From assembly GCA_034440575.1 (NCBI GenBank), contig JAOTOL010001511.1, positions 1,140,001-1,204,000 on the forward strand: a stretch of 64,000 nucleotides of DNA. Reading direction: 5' to 3'. The notes below the pieces were generated by a model. The model ran no database searches. It was not told the DNA's origin and saw nothing but the letters and a program-made list of their open reading frames with translations. Made by a program: the position numbers and the translations under genes. The stretch's first letter is position 1. Each line of letters starts with the position of its first letter. This document shows, one piece after another, positions 12,752-25,800 of this stretch. The DNA comes from Imbricaverruca yamaguchii. Its lineage: Eukaryota > Arthropoda > Thecostraca > Neoverrucidae.

Positions 12752-13103
12752 AGACCACCCAGACCACCCGGACCACTCAGACCAGCCAGACCACCCAGAT
12801 CACTCAGACCACCCAGACCACCCAGACCACCCAGACCACCCAGACCACTCAGACCACCCAGACAACCCGGACCACTCAGACCACCCGGACCACCCAGACC
12901 ACCCAGACCACCCAGACCACCCAGACCACCCAGACCACCCGGACCACTCAGACCATCCAGACCACCCAGACCACCCAGACCACCCGGACCACCCAGACCA
13001 CCCAGACCACCCAGACCACTCAGACCACCCAGACCACCCGGACCACCCAGACCACCCAGACCACTCAGACCACCCAGACCAGCCGGACCACTCAGACCAG
13101 CAA
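12752..13103. repeat. 9-bp minisatellite (cagaccacc)n
   Basis: About 39 units of cagaccacc with scattered substitutions. The three forward frames give Pro/Arg-, Gln/Thr- and Asp/His-rich peptides, which are not evidence for a gene. Confidence 0.92.
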
Positions 13104-13339
13104 GTCAGTCTACCCTCGTCACCGTGCCACTCTCGAGCGCCGGGACTTCCGGCCGTGTGGCTCCAGCTCCAGAAGTGAGGAGGAGCCGCCCCTCTGTGAC
13201 AGCCGGTGAAAGTACGGCGGACAGTGAGTCGTCACAGGCACGCGACATTGTGCAATAAACTATACCCAGTCGATCTGCATTGTCGACGCAGCCGACCGAC
13301 ACCTGTCGGCGGACCGGAAGTTCCCGACTGGAGACTGGG

Positions 13340-13530
13340 TCTTGTTTTTTGTTTATTTATTGGGTGGCTCTCGACCCGCTTTATGCACGAACACGGCCAA
13401 TGGCGCCGCCTGCACTGCTTCGCCGGTGGGCTCCTGGATTGGGAGATGTCCTGAGTGGTGCGAGTGTTGAACCCGGGACCAATGGTACCGATAGCTCGAC
13501 ACCTTAACTACTCGGCCATCCCCGCCCCGG
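13340..13530 (-). mobile_element. SINE family B, copy 1 (tRNA-derived)
   Basis: Read on the minus strand it begins with a tRNA-like head (ggatggccgagtagttaagg, then a gggttcaa B-box) and ends in an AATAAA-containing tail. Three further copies in the same orientation are at 46570, 48250 and 50157. Confidence 0.8.
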
Positions 13531-13571
13531 ATACAGGGTCTATGACCCCTCACATGTCAGCGACAAGGCAG

Positions 13572-13750
<179 letters not shown>

Positions 13751-13759
13751 ATACATCTA

Positions 13760-14670
13760 TGATTTTACAACCTAATTTCCTTTAAAAAAAACGACAGCAA
13801 AAGTTACTTCGCTACGTCATCTTGAATTCACCGAAGCATCAAGACACCTCGAGAACCTCGCCATCCGGCCATTCCGGCCATATGACAACATTCAGCATTG
13901 GTCATAACATTTGGCATATGCCATTGATTGCACCAATGCCCCTAATTGTGACCTACGTGCTCTTTTGACTCGGTGTTTTGCAGTTTTTCGGTATTCGATT
14001 GGGTATGTCATTTTGGGGCGGTAGAATATGCGACTGTCAGCCAGACTTGACTATGAATTAATCAATTCAATTACATTTTCTGACGTCTCTTTGCTGATTA
14101 TTTTAGTGGAGAATAATTCACTTGACTTTATGAATATATCAAGTCAAGTGAATTATGGAAGTATGCTTCGTGGGTAACCTCCACTATCTACGAAACGAGA
14201 TTTTGGTGCGATGAGCTTGGCGTGAGCTTGAGCTGTTTTCTTAACTGAATATGCGACAGCTAAATGTGTTCGAATTCTTGCAAGTTGCGCAATACAGTGC
14301 ATTGCAAGTACATGTTGCTCAATTAGTTATGTTCATACGTCTACAAATTAAATTGGTTTGATTTGCAATCGAATGCAAGCGGGCGTCGCTTGTTTAGTCT
14401 GAGCTGCATTCCTACGACGTCGCCAGGCGAACCCGAACGTTGGATCGGCTCCAGGGTGGCTATTCCAGCGTGGCTGTTGTTCTGGCCATGTCCAATCTAC
14501 CCGTGCTGTTTTCATGGCCGTTGCCAACCTACACAAGCTGTTGTTCTGGCGGTGGCCAACCCATCCGTGGTCGTCATGCTTAAAGCGCGTGCTTCCGCCG
14601 CTCTTCCTCTTTGTCATAGATCACTGGCCGCCAGAGAATCCGACCCAAGAGTCGTGATGTCAGGACGAAC
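13760..14670. other. Unannotated stretch with a perfect hairpin at 14113-14156
   Basis: The arms ataattcacttgactt and aagtcaagtgaattat are exact 16-base complements around a 12-base loop. The rest is AT-rich with no gene that I can support. Confidence 0.55.
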
Positions 14671-14674
14671 CATG

Positions 14675-15430
14675 ACTGCAGAGTTGGGGCAGACTTACAC
14701 CGACCATGACTACAATGTTGGGGCAGACTTACACAGAGCACGACTACAGTGTTAGGGTAGACTAACACGGACCATGACTGCAGTGTTGTGGTAGGCTTAT
14801 ATAAACCATGGCTACGGTGTTGGGGTAGACTAACACATATCATGACTACAGTGGTTGGGTAGGCACACATACCATGACTTCAGTGTTTGGGTGGACTTAT
14901 ATAAACCATGGCTACAGTGTTGGGGCAGTGTAAAATAATTGACAATGTGGCCTGGAAATTCACAGTTAATGGAATTGTGCTATTTCATCCTTGTCTTAGG
15001 TTTTTACCGTTTTGCCACATGATGTATGGGCAGTCATCATCACACAACTGCTAAATAATGTAAAATGCATGTGACTGAAGTGAAAGGCATTCTGCTTTTT
15101 TAATCCTTAAGTGGAGATCCTTTATTTTCTTCCAATCTTTCACCATTTCCAAGCTACTTTTTTCTTCATCCACACAGTTAATGGTGAAGTAATTTCAGGA
15201 CACTGTGTTGGGGTAGACTAATACAGACCATGGCTGCAGTGTTGGGGAAGACTAACACAGACTATAACTACAGTGTTGTGGTGGAGTAACGCATGCCATG
15301 ACTACAGTGTTGGGATGGACTTATATAAACCATGGCTACAATATTGGGGTGGACTAACACAGACCATGACTACAGTGTTGGGATATACTTCTACATACCA
15401 TTACTTTCTGAGGTAGACTTCCGCAGACCG
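14675..15430. repeat. ~33-bp minisatellite split by a MITE
   Basis: Units near ccatgactacagtgttgggg plus tagactaacacaga repeat on both sides of the element at 14926-15205. The insertion duplicated TGTTGGGG from the repeat itself. Confidence 0.85.
14926..15205 (-). mobile_element. hAT-type MITE, copy 2 (280 bp)
   Basis: It is the reverse complement of the 7038-7311 copy, with ends CAGTGTAAAATAATT and GGACACTG. An exact 8-bp target duplication, TGTTGGGG, flanks it at 14918-14925 and 15206-15213. Non-coding. Confidence 0.88.
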
Positions 15431-16826
15431 TCTTCCACATGTCCGAAATGGCGCCTGCGTTCCTCCGTGTAGTTCGGGCAAGATACCAACACATGGCCAA
15501 TTGCCAGAAGCATTTGCCAAAGGTTTCACAGTTTTTTTTAATCGGTGAGAAGCCAGTCTGCTGGGTATGTTTCCGCTTGTGCCTCGCCCACCGATGGGGT
15601 GGGGTCTTGAGGGGAGATGCTACCCCAGTCAGTTTTTAGCTGTGGACGCCAAATCGCTTAACATAGCCGTCCGAAATGTCGGATTCCTGATGAAGTCTTC
15701 GTGTATATTCTGATGCTGGGAAAAATTCCGGATCATACCAGGTCACTTGGATATGGCGCCATTACTGATGGCACGTCAGACGATCTTGTGCTGATACTGC
15801 GCTGAGATTCCACGCACTTCAGCATTGCTGAGCGAAAGCACAAATGGGTGTTTGATTAATCAAAAATAGCTAGGCGGTGAGCACTGAACATTTCCGTTTT
15901 CCGATGTCACAAAAGTTCATTTAATTATATTGGAAGTTCAGGTTCGATGCACGCGATTTTCACGTAACATGAAGGAAATACGCGTGTTTTACACTCGCGA
16001 GAACCCATCACACATTTCTGATTGTGCAAGGTCACCAATCGTCACCGGCATTGGGCAGTTTGTTACTATCGAATGGCACGAGAGGAGTTAGTACGACGTC
16101 CCTGGAAATCGCAAACAGGACAGAGAAACAAAGCAAATACCAACCTACAGCTTGTTGCAGGATATCACGACTGACACTGCAAACATGACCATGGTACTGT
16201 CAATGATTGACCTCAGGGGCGATGCTAAAGTCGTCTCTTGTCATAAGTCGAGAATGTTTGCTAGTTTTCGCAAATATTGACAGACCAAATGCGTACGGAA
16301 TAGATACCAATGTGCTCCTTCGGCTGTTGCCATTCTGATGAAGCTATGTGTCGCGAACGACGTTATGATTCATAGTAAGCGTGCCATATCAGGTCAAAGC
16401 CTTGACACTTCTCGGTAATTTTCTTAACATTCCAATTTTGCACTGTTCTAGGATAAAGCTTGCATCTAAATTCTAATTAAGCACCTCAAATCACCCCATA
16501 ATGGTTCTAAATTCGCAAACAATTGTCCCATTTTATCTTAGGATTATGTACCGCGATTCTTCATGATTGCGGGTGGCCCTTTTGGACAGGAGTTTCAACA
16601 AGACACACCAGACCAAGTCTGACCAAATCACCGCGTGGGGATGTAACCCGAAGCGATCTGCTGCTCAGTTCGTCTACTATCGGCCCGATAAACTTGGATT
16701 GCAACGTAGCAAAAGCAGCAACAATAAATGCTACCGCTGATCAGCCTGTCACCCCCAGACACGGCGCGAGCGGGCTCGCTCGACCCTAACCTCCACTCAG
16801 CTGACTGCGTGTGCTTCTGCCTCCAG
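15431..16826. other. Intergenic DNA upstream of the phosphatase gene
   Basis: No exon is supported. A pyrimidine-rich acceptor (gcttctgcctccag, ending 16826) just before the phosphatase start codon implies an untranslated exon further upstream, which I could not locate. Confidence 0.4.
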
Positions 16827-16827
16827 C

Positions 16828-19800
16828 ATGACGTCCTCCGAGTCTCCAAAGTCGGACGTGAAGCGGTCGTTCTGTGCGAGGTGTCTGCGCGGAAGTGTAC
16901 CCTACGTCAGGGACGTCCTGCTGACGCTCTGTGGTAAGCACGTTAGCAGTGGGTGCCTCAGGATCCTGTCGTTGCTCTCGGAGGCACGCTGCCAGACTCC
17001 CAGTGCACTCTGTACCTCAGGACAGTGTTGAACTGACGCTTCTCAGTCTTAGAGCTGGAGCGCAAACTAATTAAATTCATGATGCCGTGGAGTGCACAAT
17101 ATCGGGTAGATCAAAATAATGAAGTGCATCTATTGTGGAAGACCAACGACAGAAGAGGTCATTGCTTTCACATGCATCATATGATCGTATAATTTCCTGT
17201 CATGGCTTGATTTTGGGTGCACTGGGGGCATGTGTCCGGCAAAGGGGGCATGTGTCTTTGCGTCAGCTCACGATCCTTGCGTCAGCCCTCGTTCAAGAGC
17301 GAGCGCATTACGGTATCACAGTCTGACACAAGTGTCTTCGTTGCCTGTGTACCGAGCAAAGTCCAGTGCTGTGCAAAGAGCCCACTTGAGCATCAGCGCC
17401 TGAGACAATGGACACCCGGACAATCTTAGACGATGAACCTTTATAATCGAATCTTTGATAGTCCCAGGTGAGGATCAAGCTGATTTAATGTATGTCTCAC
17501 TGCGGGATGCATGGTTGAGGCGTAGCATTGGCGTCATGCTGTAGCACCATTCGAGCCATGCCGTCTCATCAAACAGTTTGCGTTTCACTTCTCTGGATTG
17601 CACATACTGATTCTGCACGCAGATCTTTCTCTTTGTCTCCCTCCCTTCACCCGCTGTAGCCGCGTAGATGACACATTTTGCAATCGCTACACAACGACGT
17701 CCGTCATCATCGCGATCGGTGCTGATGAACTGGTGAGGAGGGGCGTCACTTCACATCCACCAGCCAGCTGCGTGCCCTGTGTGCTCATGCTGCCCGCCTG
17801 CATGTAGGATCGCTAACGAGCATGAAGGTGAAGGAGCGCTACACACCCACTGCTTGACATTCTACATCACAGTGATGAGCGTCGCATGAGAACAATGGAA
17901 ACCTTTCTTTCAGTGATGCAATGTTTTAAATAATATTCTTAACCCGTCCCGTCTCGGGGGTCTTCAACCGCCCCCCTCAGGTTTTTCGCGGATAGTGGAC
18001 GAACGGCGCGCGGCAGCGCGACCAAATTTGGCATACCTTTTCCCACATCAATTTTGAATGATATTTCAAAATCAGGTCATCTAGGGTCAACGAGTTAGTC
18101 AAGGTCAAGTGAGGTCACCTCCAAGAAAGTTCAGCCAGACGTCACGCTTTAACGGATACAGATATTTTAGTGAAATCTTTAGCGTTTGCTTATCTTTACG
18201 GATGTAACAAAACGTACGAGTGGAATTTTCCTTTTTTCGTTCTTGACTACGTATAAATTTTGCGTGTTTGCCAAATTGCAGTTCAAATAGAGGATTCTGG
18301 CTAAAGTAAGCATTTTGTATTAGAGCAGGTTGACTTCCAACAACGTTTCTCGATCTTCTCTACCCATTGGAAAGGGAAAATTAAAGAAAACTTGAAAGCT
18401 CAATGTTTTGAAATTTCTATATTTTTCGGGGGGGGGGGCAAAACATTATAGCCTTGGTCTATTTCGCTGTCCTTTTCGCATTCCAACTAAATTTTTGTTT
18501 TTCATATAGCCCCAAAATGAACTCCCCAGAGCCAAAAACATAATGTAAGTCGTGAAAAGTCGTGAAAATCTAGTCCCCCTGGTGACGTCACTTTTGGAGG
18601 GAAGTTGTTTTGGGGGTGGACCCGGACTACTCGTCGAGCGCTTTCCAATGACACCTCTTTCGTTTTCGTGCGATGCTTAGTTTGGATTTTAGAGGGGGGT
18701 TAGTAACCGCCCCCCCGAGACGGGATGTGAGGATCTGACCGGAAAAACGGCGCGGGTTAATATATTCTTAAGGGAAGAGCCCGACGAAAAAAAATGTCGC
18801 GAAGCAGAGAAAAGCTTTCAACGCACTTTGCGCGCCAAACATCTTTAATTTTCGGTAGTGAAAGTCTCAACATTTTTCGCTTCATCTAGTGCACTTTTTG
18901 TTTGCTAAGGGAGGGGCGCCAGGTCTCCCGGGCTGCTTATTTCCGCAGCCAACGTGCAGCACTGCATGAACTGCTAGTGATGTGGGCCGGCCCCCAGCGC
19001 GTCCATTCAGGCCATGCACCAGACGATCCTCGTGCTGATGTGGGCCGGCTGATGCCTGATGCGACGCGCGGCTGCGCGGCGTATCAGGCTTTGTGTGCAC
19101 CAGGTGATCCATTCGCATTCCTCCGCGTGGCTGGATCGGATTTGGCTCTCGCCGCAGCCGAGGCGCCGGACGCGAGTCTATGTGTGCGAGGTCACGCTTC
19201 CGTCCGCTGCCATTGTGCGGCTCGGCACGCGCGGTACGACGCGCTGTGGCGTGGATCATTCTGCAACAGAGGCGCTCCCAGGTGTGGGACCAGCATCTCG
19301 GCAGGAAAAATTGTCTCGTCGCGTATGCTGGAGCTATCTCGCGATATTAGACTGATAATGGAACAGATGACACTATAGGATTCATTGTAATATATTTTGT
19401 TATCGATTAGCATCCAAAGGTTGCGTTTCGTCATTCATGTGTCCGTCGCGAAGCTGCGACAGTGGTTTGGCTTTGTTCGGAAACGTTCAAGTGCAGCGCA
19501 ACCCTGCTGGCAGTAGTCTCTGACTCATGTTCATTGACCGCATGTGTGATTGCATTTTGCGATGAAATCGCGCCAGCGAGACGGCAATTCCGGTAACCGG
19601 TACCGCTGTGTGATAAAAGACTTCCGCCTCCTCAGCTCCCCCCCCCCCCGCACGCCGGCAAGTCCCACACGACTCACTGCGGCCGTCGTTGTGGTTTCCA
19701 TGACGACAGCTGGCCGCCGTCGCGGTTTCCATGACGACAGCTGGCCGGTTGCTCTTTAGCAACGGGCGTCCAGGCGACATCCGCGCGTGGTGTTGCGCCG

Positions 19801-22800
19801 TCACCGCGGTCCCGGCTGTCCTTTGGACGCTGAGATGACGCTACGCGAGTCTGCACTCACCAGGCTCTGACATTACCGCCACATCGCTGACTATCTCAGG
19901 TCATAGTCGAGCCATGTCTGTCGAACGCGTAGTCATGGAGAAAGGGTGTAAACTCCGCCTTCCTCAGTTGTGGTCCTGTGGGGATCCTGGAGCAGGGGCG
20001 AGTCCAGGACAGTTGCTGCGGGAAGTGGACACTCAGCTGGAGGTGTGGAGCATCTCCACACGTCCCTGTGCCCCACCCACGACCCCACCTGAATCTGTCT
20101 CTGCTCCGAAATGGTTCCCTTTATATTTATATTTAGCCCGGTTCTCGTCGGGAAAAGTTTGTCGGCAAGCTGGGGTCCGAGTGGCCACAGCCCACCGAGT
20201 GACGTCCAGGTTACGCCCGTGCACCCGCTCAAATGGCGTGATGCTCGTCATGACGTGTGACGATGACGTTTTCCTTGCCGTGACGTGATGGCCATGGCGG
20301 GTTGCTTCCCGTGACGTGATGATGATGACGTGTTGTTTGCCGTGACGTGATGCCGACGGTGCATTGCTTGCTGTGACGTGATGACAATGACGTGGTGCTT
20401 GTCATGATGCGGTGATACTGACGTGTTGCTTCCCGTGACGTGATGACGGTGGCATGTTGCTTGTCGTGATGTGATGACGATGCGCGTTCGCTGTCTGCTT
20501 CTGCCGTAGCCAGATTGACGTGATGCTAACGCCACTCACTGCAACTGCTCATCTTGTCCACGCAGCGGCAGCCGTGGTAACTGATAACTCCACGCGATGC
20601 CCGCTCCTCGGTAGCAGCGGGCGCAGTGGTCGCCCCACTTGACTCCCCATTGCTTCATTTGCAATGGTATTGCTTCATTGGTAGTGGTGGTAGATTACCA
20701 CTACCATTGCTTCATTGGTAGTGGTAATCTCACGTGACTGCCTGTTCGCCTGGCCGCGGGCGCGTCGGTGGACTCACGTGACTGCTCGTGCTCCCGACAG
20801 CGGTGGCGGTGGTGGTGGTGACACGGCGCCACGCACCGGCGTCCCCCGGCTTCTTCTGCCACGACAGCAGCATCACCTACCCCTATCGCGGCGACACCGT
20901 CTCGGTGGAAGTTCTGGCGCTGATGACGATCTTCGTGGCGCCGGCCGTGGTGGGTGCTGACGTCTGATACGTGTCTCTGTGTGTTGGCTGCAGGTCGCCC
21001 CCCGTGGCACCTGTCTGTGTGTCGGCTGCAGGTCGCCCCCCCCCCGCCGTGGCACCTGTCTGTGTGTTGGCTGTAAACCGACCATGGATGATGTATCGAT
21101 TTTTAGAGGTTCTACAGTTACCTTTGTGCTGCTGCTGCGGCTTGCGGTCACTTGCGGGGGCTGCACTTGCGGGGTCACTTGCGGGGGCTCATATTTTGGC
21201 CCGCTAGTGTCTTGCTCTTTGACAATGTTTGGCGTTGATCTGCTTGACGATTGTTCGACCATAGCTTGACCATAACTTGGCCAGGCTTTTGAACATAGTT
21301 CACCGGATGACATAACGCCCGAGTGCTGGTATTCCCTAACCTGATCGAATTCCGACCCGACCGAATCGAGGTGTGATTTGATAGCTTTTGGCCTGACCTT
21401 TGTGTACTCGTGTGTCGCTAACTCACAGTTGCACAATCTGACCGCTGTGTTGCCTGGTCGCCGCATGATCTGACCTTGGTATAGCCCGTCGCTTTGTGAC
21501 TCGACTGCTTTGTGTCCCGACAGGTGTTTAGCCTGGCAGGTGTGTGCCGGTACGTGTGATGACCTGACCTCCACGTGCCGACAGATATCGGCGGTGGAGC
21601 GGCTGGGGCCGCAGCTGCTCGCGGCCGCTGTGTGCCGGTACGTGTGATGACCTGACTTGACCTCCACGTGCCGACAGGTGTTTAGCCTGGCACGTGTGTG
21701 CCGGTATGTGTGATGACCTGACCTGACCTCCACGTGCCGACAGATGTCGGTGGTGGAGCTGCTGCAGCAGCGGCGCGGCTGGGGCCGCAGCTGCTCGCGG
21801 CCGCTGTGGACAACGACCGTGCTGAGCACGCGCCACCTGGTCTGTCAGGCGTTCCTGTTCGCCGTCACTGAGGTGGTGAAGAGCCTGGTGTCGCGGCCGC
21901 GACCCTGCTTCCTCGACCTGTGTCAGCCGGTCGACTACAACCAGACACTCTGCGACACGAGGCAAGTCCCGGCCCGGATCTGTAGGACCAGCTGCAGAAG
22001 CGGCTGAACTGTGACTGCAATAGTGGCTCCTCGGAAAGTACTTCGTGTAGGGCCGTCAAGTCAAGTCCATGAATTCGCCGTCAAGTTCATGCATGTGCAG
22101 TGCGGGCATGGATGCATCCAGTAATTGTGATGGGGAGGGGCACTTGTTTATGGGTGCCATTTCCCGGAGGAGCAGCGCCACTGATCGGGACATGTTGAGG
22201 GTGCACACGGGCCTGCAGAGTAGCGACGGTTTTCAGGAAGAGGGGCGCATCATGCCTACAGATTGACCGGGTGAAGGCTGCAGTCGGATCTGCCGGATGG
22301 GCTCCGTTTTCCGGTCATAGGTGCACTTCCGATTAATGAGCGCCACCTTCTGATGGGGACGGAGGGTGTGATCGTGATGTGCCCTTGGTGTCCGCTCCGG
22401 GTCTGTCACACCCAGTGGCCTAGCCTGGATTTTCTCAAGGGGTTCCTGACAACAACAACAACAACAAAAAATGTCACGAAATGGAGAACTCTTTCGGCCG
22501 AATTTTGTTTTGTTTTGAGTGAACGTACACATAATTTCTGTTTCATATAGTGCATTCTTGGTTGCCAAGCCCCCGCCCCCCCCCCCCACGCTGCGCCTCT
22601 AGTAACTGAGTGGACTTGTGGAGAATATCCTAGTGCCTGTTGTCCAATCATGTCGCCCGTTTCTTGAAGCATCACTACATCCTGCCGGCCTGATAGCTCG
22701 GCCTTTGAGCTCGTCCGTCGTATCACGGTTGTTGTAGATTGCCATCCTGACGATAGGCGGATCCAGGACTTGGCATGGGGGCACATGTACGGAGGTGCAC

Positions 22801-25800
22801 CACTGTGATAGTACCTTACCGGGGGGCGCCTCTTGGTGAAAAAAAATCAATGGGATGCATTCAAGCCTTCACAGAGGGGCCTTCCTTCCAAGAGGACATC
22901 ATTTCTTCTCAGAAGAGCGCCTGTGGCTAAAAAGAAAGGAGGGGTATACTCAAGCATTCCCAGAGGCACGCCTATTCTCGGCCATAGGGGAGGGGCACCT
23001 CCCACGGTGGAGCATATGCACCCAGTGTCCCCCTGTACCCTTCCCTGGTACTGTCACCTGCAGCGTCCAAAGCCATTGGCTTACTGCTAATCTGCTCCTC
23101 GTCATCTTACGTCCGATTTATCGCATGGTTTTGACATTTGAATTGTATGCAGAGGAGAAAGGGAGCCAGAAATCGGTACTACAGCTACGTCGAACGTAAC
23201 CGAGCTCACCTCCACGCTGCGCCTTCTCCACAGAAATCACCGCTATTCGAACGTCTTCTGACCACCACCCCGGCGACCCCAACTGGCCCGGTCCTCCCAC
23301 CCGCCACCTCCGGCGTCCTCCGGTGACCTCACCGAGCCGTTCCGCAGGTACTTCATCTCCGAGTTCAGCTGCGGCACGCTGTCGGCGAACGCCACCAGCC
23401 AGCATCCGCCGGCGCTGGTGCAGGACTCGATGCTGTCGTTTCCCTCGGGGCACGCGACCATCGCCACCTGCACGGCCACGTTCCTGGCGGTCAGTCGACG
23501 GCGTCCCGGCGCCGCTCGGTGCCGGGTAGGCGTGCCCAACAAATCCCACCACCCAGCCGGCCAATTCTATCAATGATTTTAAAAAAAACATTTGTCTTTC
23601 TGTTTGCAGATAGGCCACCACCGGTTATTAGTAGAAGTAGCCCCAGGAGCATTTCAACTAGGTACCAAGCTAGACCAAGGATCTCCTGGGGCCACACACT
23701 CCTGATTCGAACTCGAGTAACGGTGACGTCACCAGGTGCTCGACTAATCGTGATGGCACCAGGTGGCCAAGTGCCGACTAGTCGTGAAGGCACCAGGTGC
23801 TCAAGTGCCGACAATGAAACGCGATGTGTCCCGATTGCCTCTTGGCTAAGCCGTCCGGCGGTGTAGCGTCGTTCACCAACGCATGGTATCTCAGAGTCCA
23901 TCTTCAAGTCGCCTTCGTGTTCCCGTAATTGGATGTCGTCCACAAATTAGAAGCGATTCAGCTGGACGTTAGCTCGCAACAGTATTCACTGCTTAGCGTT
24001 TGCCGTGCTCTTATCTTTCTGCGCCATTTATCAGCTAGGTGTATCTCATGCAATGTGGCTAGAGACATAATGGGAGGTACTGGGATCCCATTTTTGCCGA
24101 TAACTTGCTTATCTGTATGGAGCATCGGGTGCAAATCTCAACTAATCTCTTGCATTAATATCGATGTATTTTATTGTATTAAACCGCTGCAATCATCGAC
24201 ATGAAACCTTGTTGTGCCCAGTATCCGGCTCCGGAAGCGATGCTAATTCGCATAACCCCTCCTCCGTTCTCCAGGTTAGAACAAAAAGTCTAGAACGTTC
24301 CTCTTGGGAGCAAGGTAGCAATTTCTAACTTTGAAATTTAGTGATGGAACCCGACGTGCAAATCTAGCAACTATCTGTTCACCCCACACCGATCTAGCCT
24401 GGCCTGAACTGACCTGAACTGTCATGGCGCGACTTGATGTGACCTGATTTCACCTGACCTGGACATACCTGATCTGATATGTTCGACTTTGCATGACCTA
24501 AGCTGACCTCATCTGATGTGTTCGACGTGGCGTGACCTAATCTGGCTTGACCCTCCGATATCTGTGCTTGTCCAGTGGCTTTCGCGGTTGCCCGCTGTGT
24601 GAGTGTTCCTGACGGCGTGCCGTGTGCTGTACATGACGTATCCTGTCCTGACATGATCTGACCTGACTTGGCCTGACCCGACCCGCCGGCAGCTGTACCT
24701 GTCCAGTCGCTGCCGCGGCAGGCGGCTGTCCACCCTGCGCATATTCTTGACGGCGTGCTGCGTGCTGTACGTGATGTGTCGTGACCTGACCTGACCTGAC
24801 CCGACCCGCCGGCAGCTGTACCTGTCCAGTCGCTGCCGCGGCAGGCGGACTGTCCACCCTGCGCATATTCTTGACGGCGTGCTGCGTGCTGTACATGCCG
24901 TGCCCTGACCTGACCCGACCCGCCGGCAGCTGTACCTGTCCAGTCGCTGCCGCGGCAGGCGGCTGTCCACCCTGCGCATATTCTTGACGGCGTGCTGCGT
25001 GCTGTACGTGATGTGTCGTGACCTGACCTGACCTGACCCGACCCGCCGGCAGCTGTACCTGTCCAGTCGCTGCCGCGGCAGGCGGCTGTCCACCCTGCGC
25101 ATATTCTTGACGGCGTGCTGCGTGCTGTACGGCTGCGCCGTGAGCTTCAGCCGAGTGGCGGACCATCGTCACCACCTGACGGACGTGCTGGCCGGCATAC
25201 TGCTGGGCGGCCTGGCCGGCGCCGCACTGGTCAGTCACGTCCGGCACCGCCGCTGCCGCCCGCCGCTGACACTCCCAGCGACACCCGCGACACCCAGGCT
25301 TAGTCTGTACCAGCGCGCCGCTGGGCCGGCATCGCAACGTCAAGTACCGCCCTTGTCTCCCACCACTGGCCCTCTCTCTACGACACCCGGGAAACCCGTG
25401 GTTTATTATATGTCCACGCGCCGCCGGCATCCCAACGTCAAGTACCGCCCTTGTCGCCCACCACTAGCCCACTCTACGATACCTGGGATACCATTGGCTG
25501 AGTGTAGTGGCATCCCAACGCGCCCCACTGACTGGTGGGGGGCCATATTATGGCCAATGCTTAACTTGGAGAGTACGGGCCGATTTTTGTGCTTTTGGCG
25601 GTAAGCGACGGAGCTGAACAAGATTAGTGCAGTGAAGTAAAGTATATTGCCCTAAGTGTTGCATGTGAAGCTACAGGCCAATATCAAGCTTACTCTACTC
25701 GGTCGATTTTCGATTTTAGTCCAGTATTGTACCATTGAACAGCGCATAGGCCAAAATATGGTGCCGCAATATGCCATAAATTTTAAGAGCTCGCCCGTCC

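Noticed and set aside
12587..13258. Proline-arginine-rich 223-codon frame and its two sister frames
   Set aside because: All three come from the 9-bp cagaccacc repeat.
25107..25604. Read-through C-terminus of the phosphatase from exon 5
   Set aside because: The frame continues into intron 5 duplicated DNA; splicing at GTCAGT (25230) to 25867 gives a shorter polar tail more typical of the family. It could still be a minor isoform.
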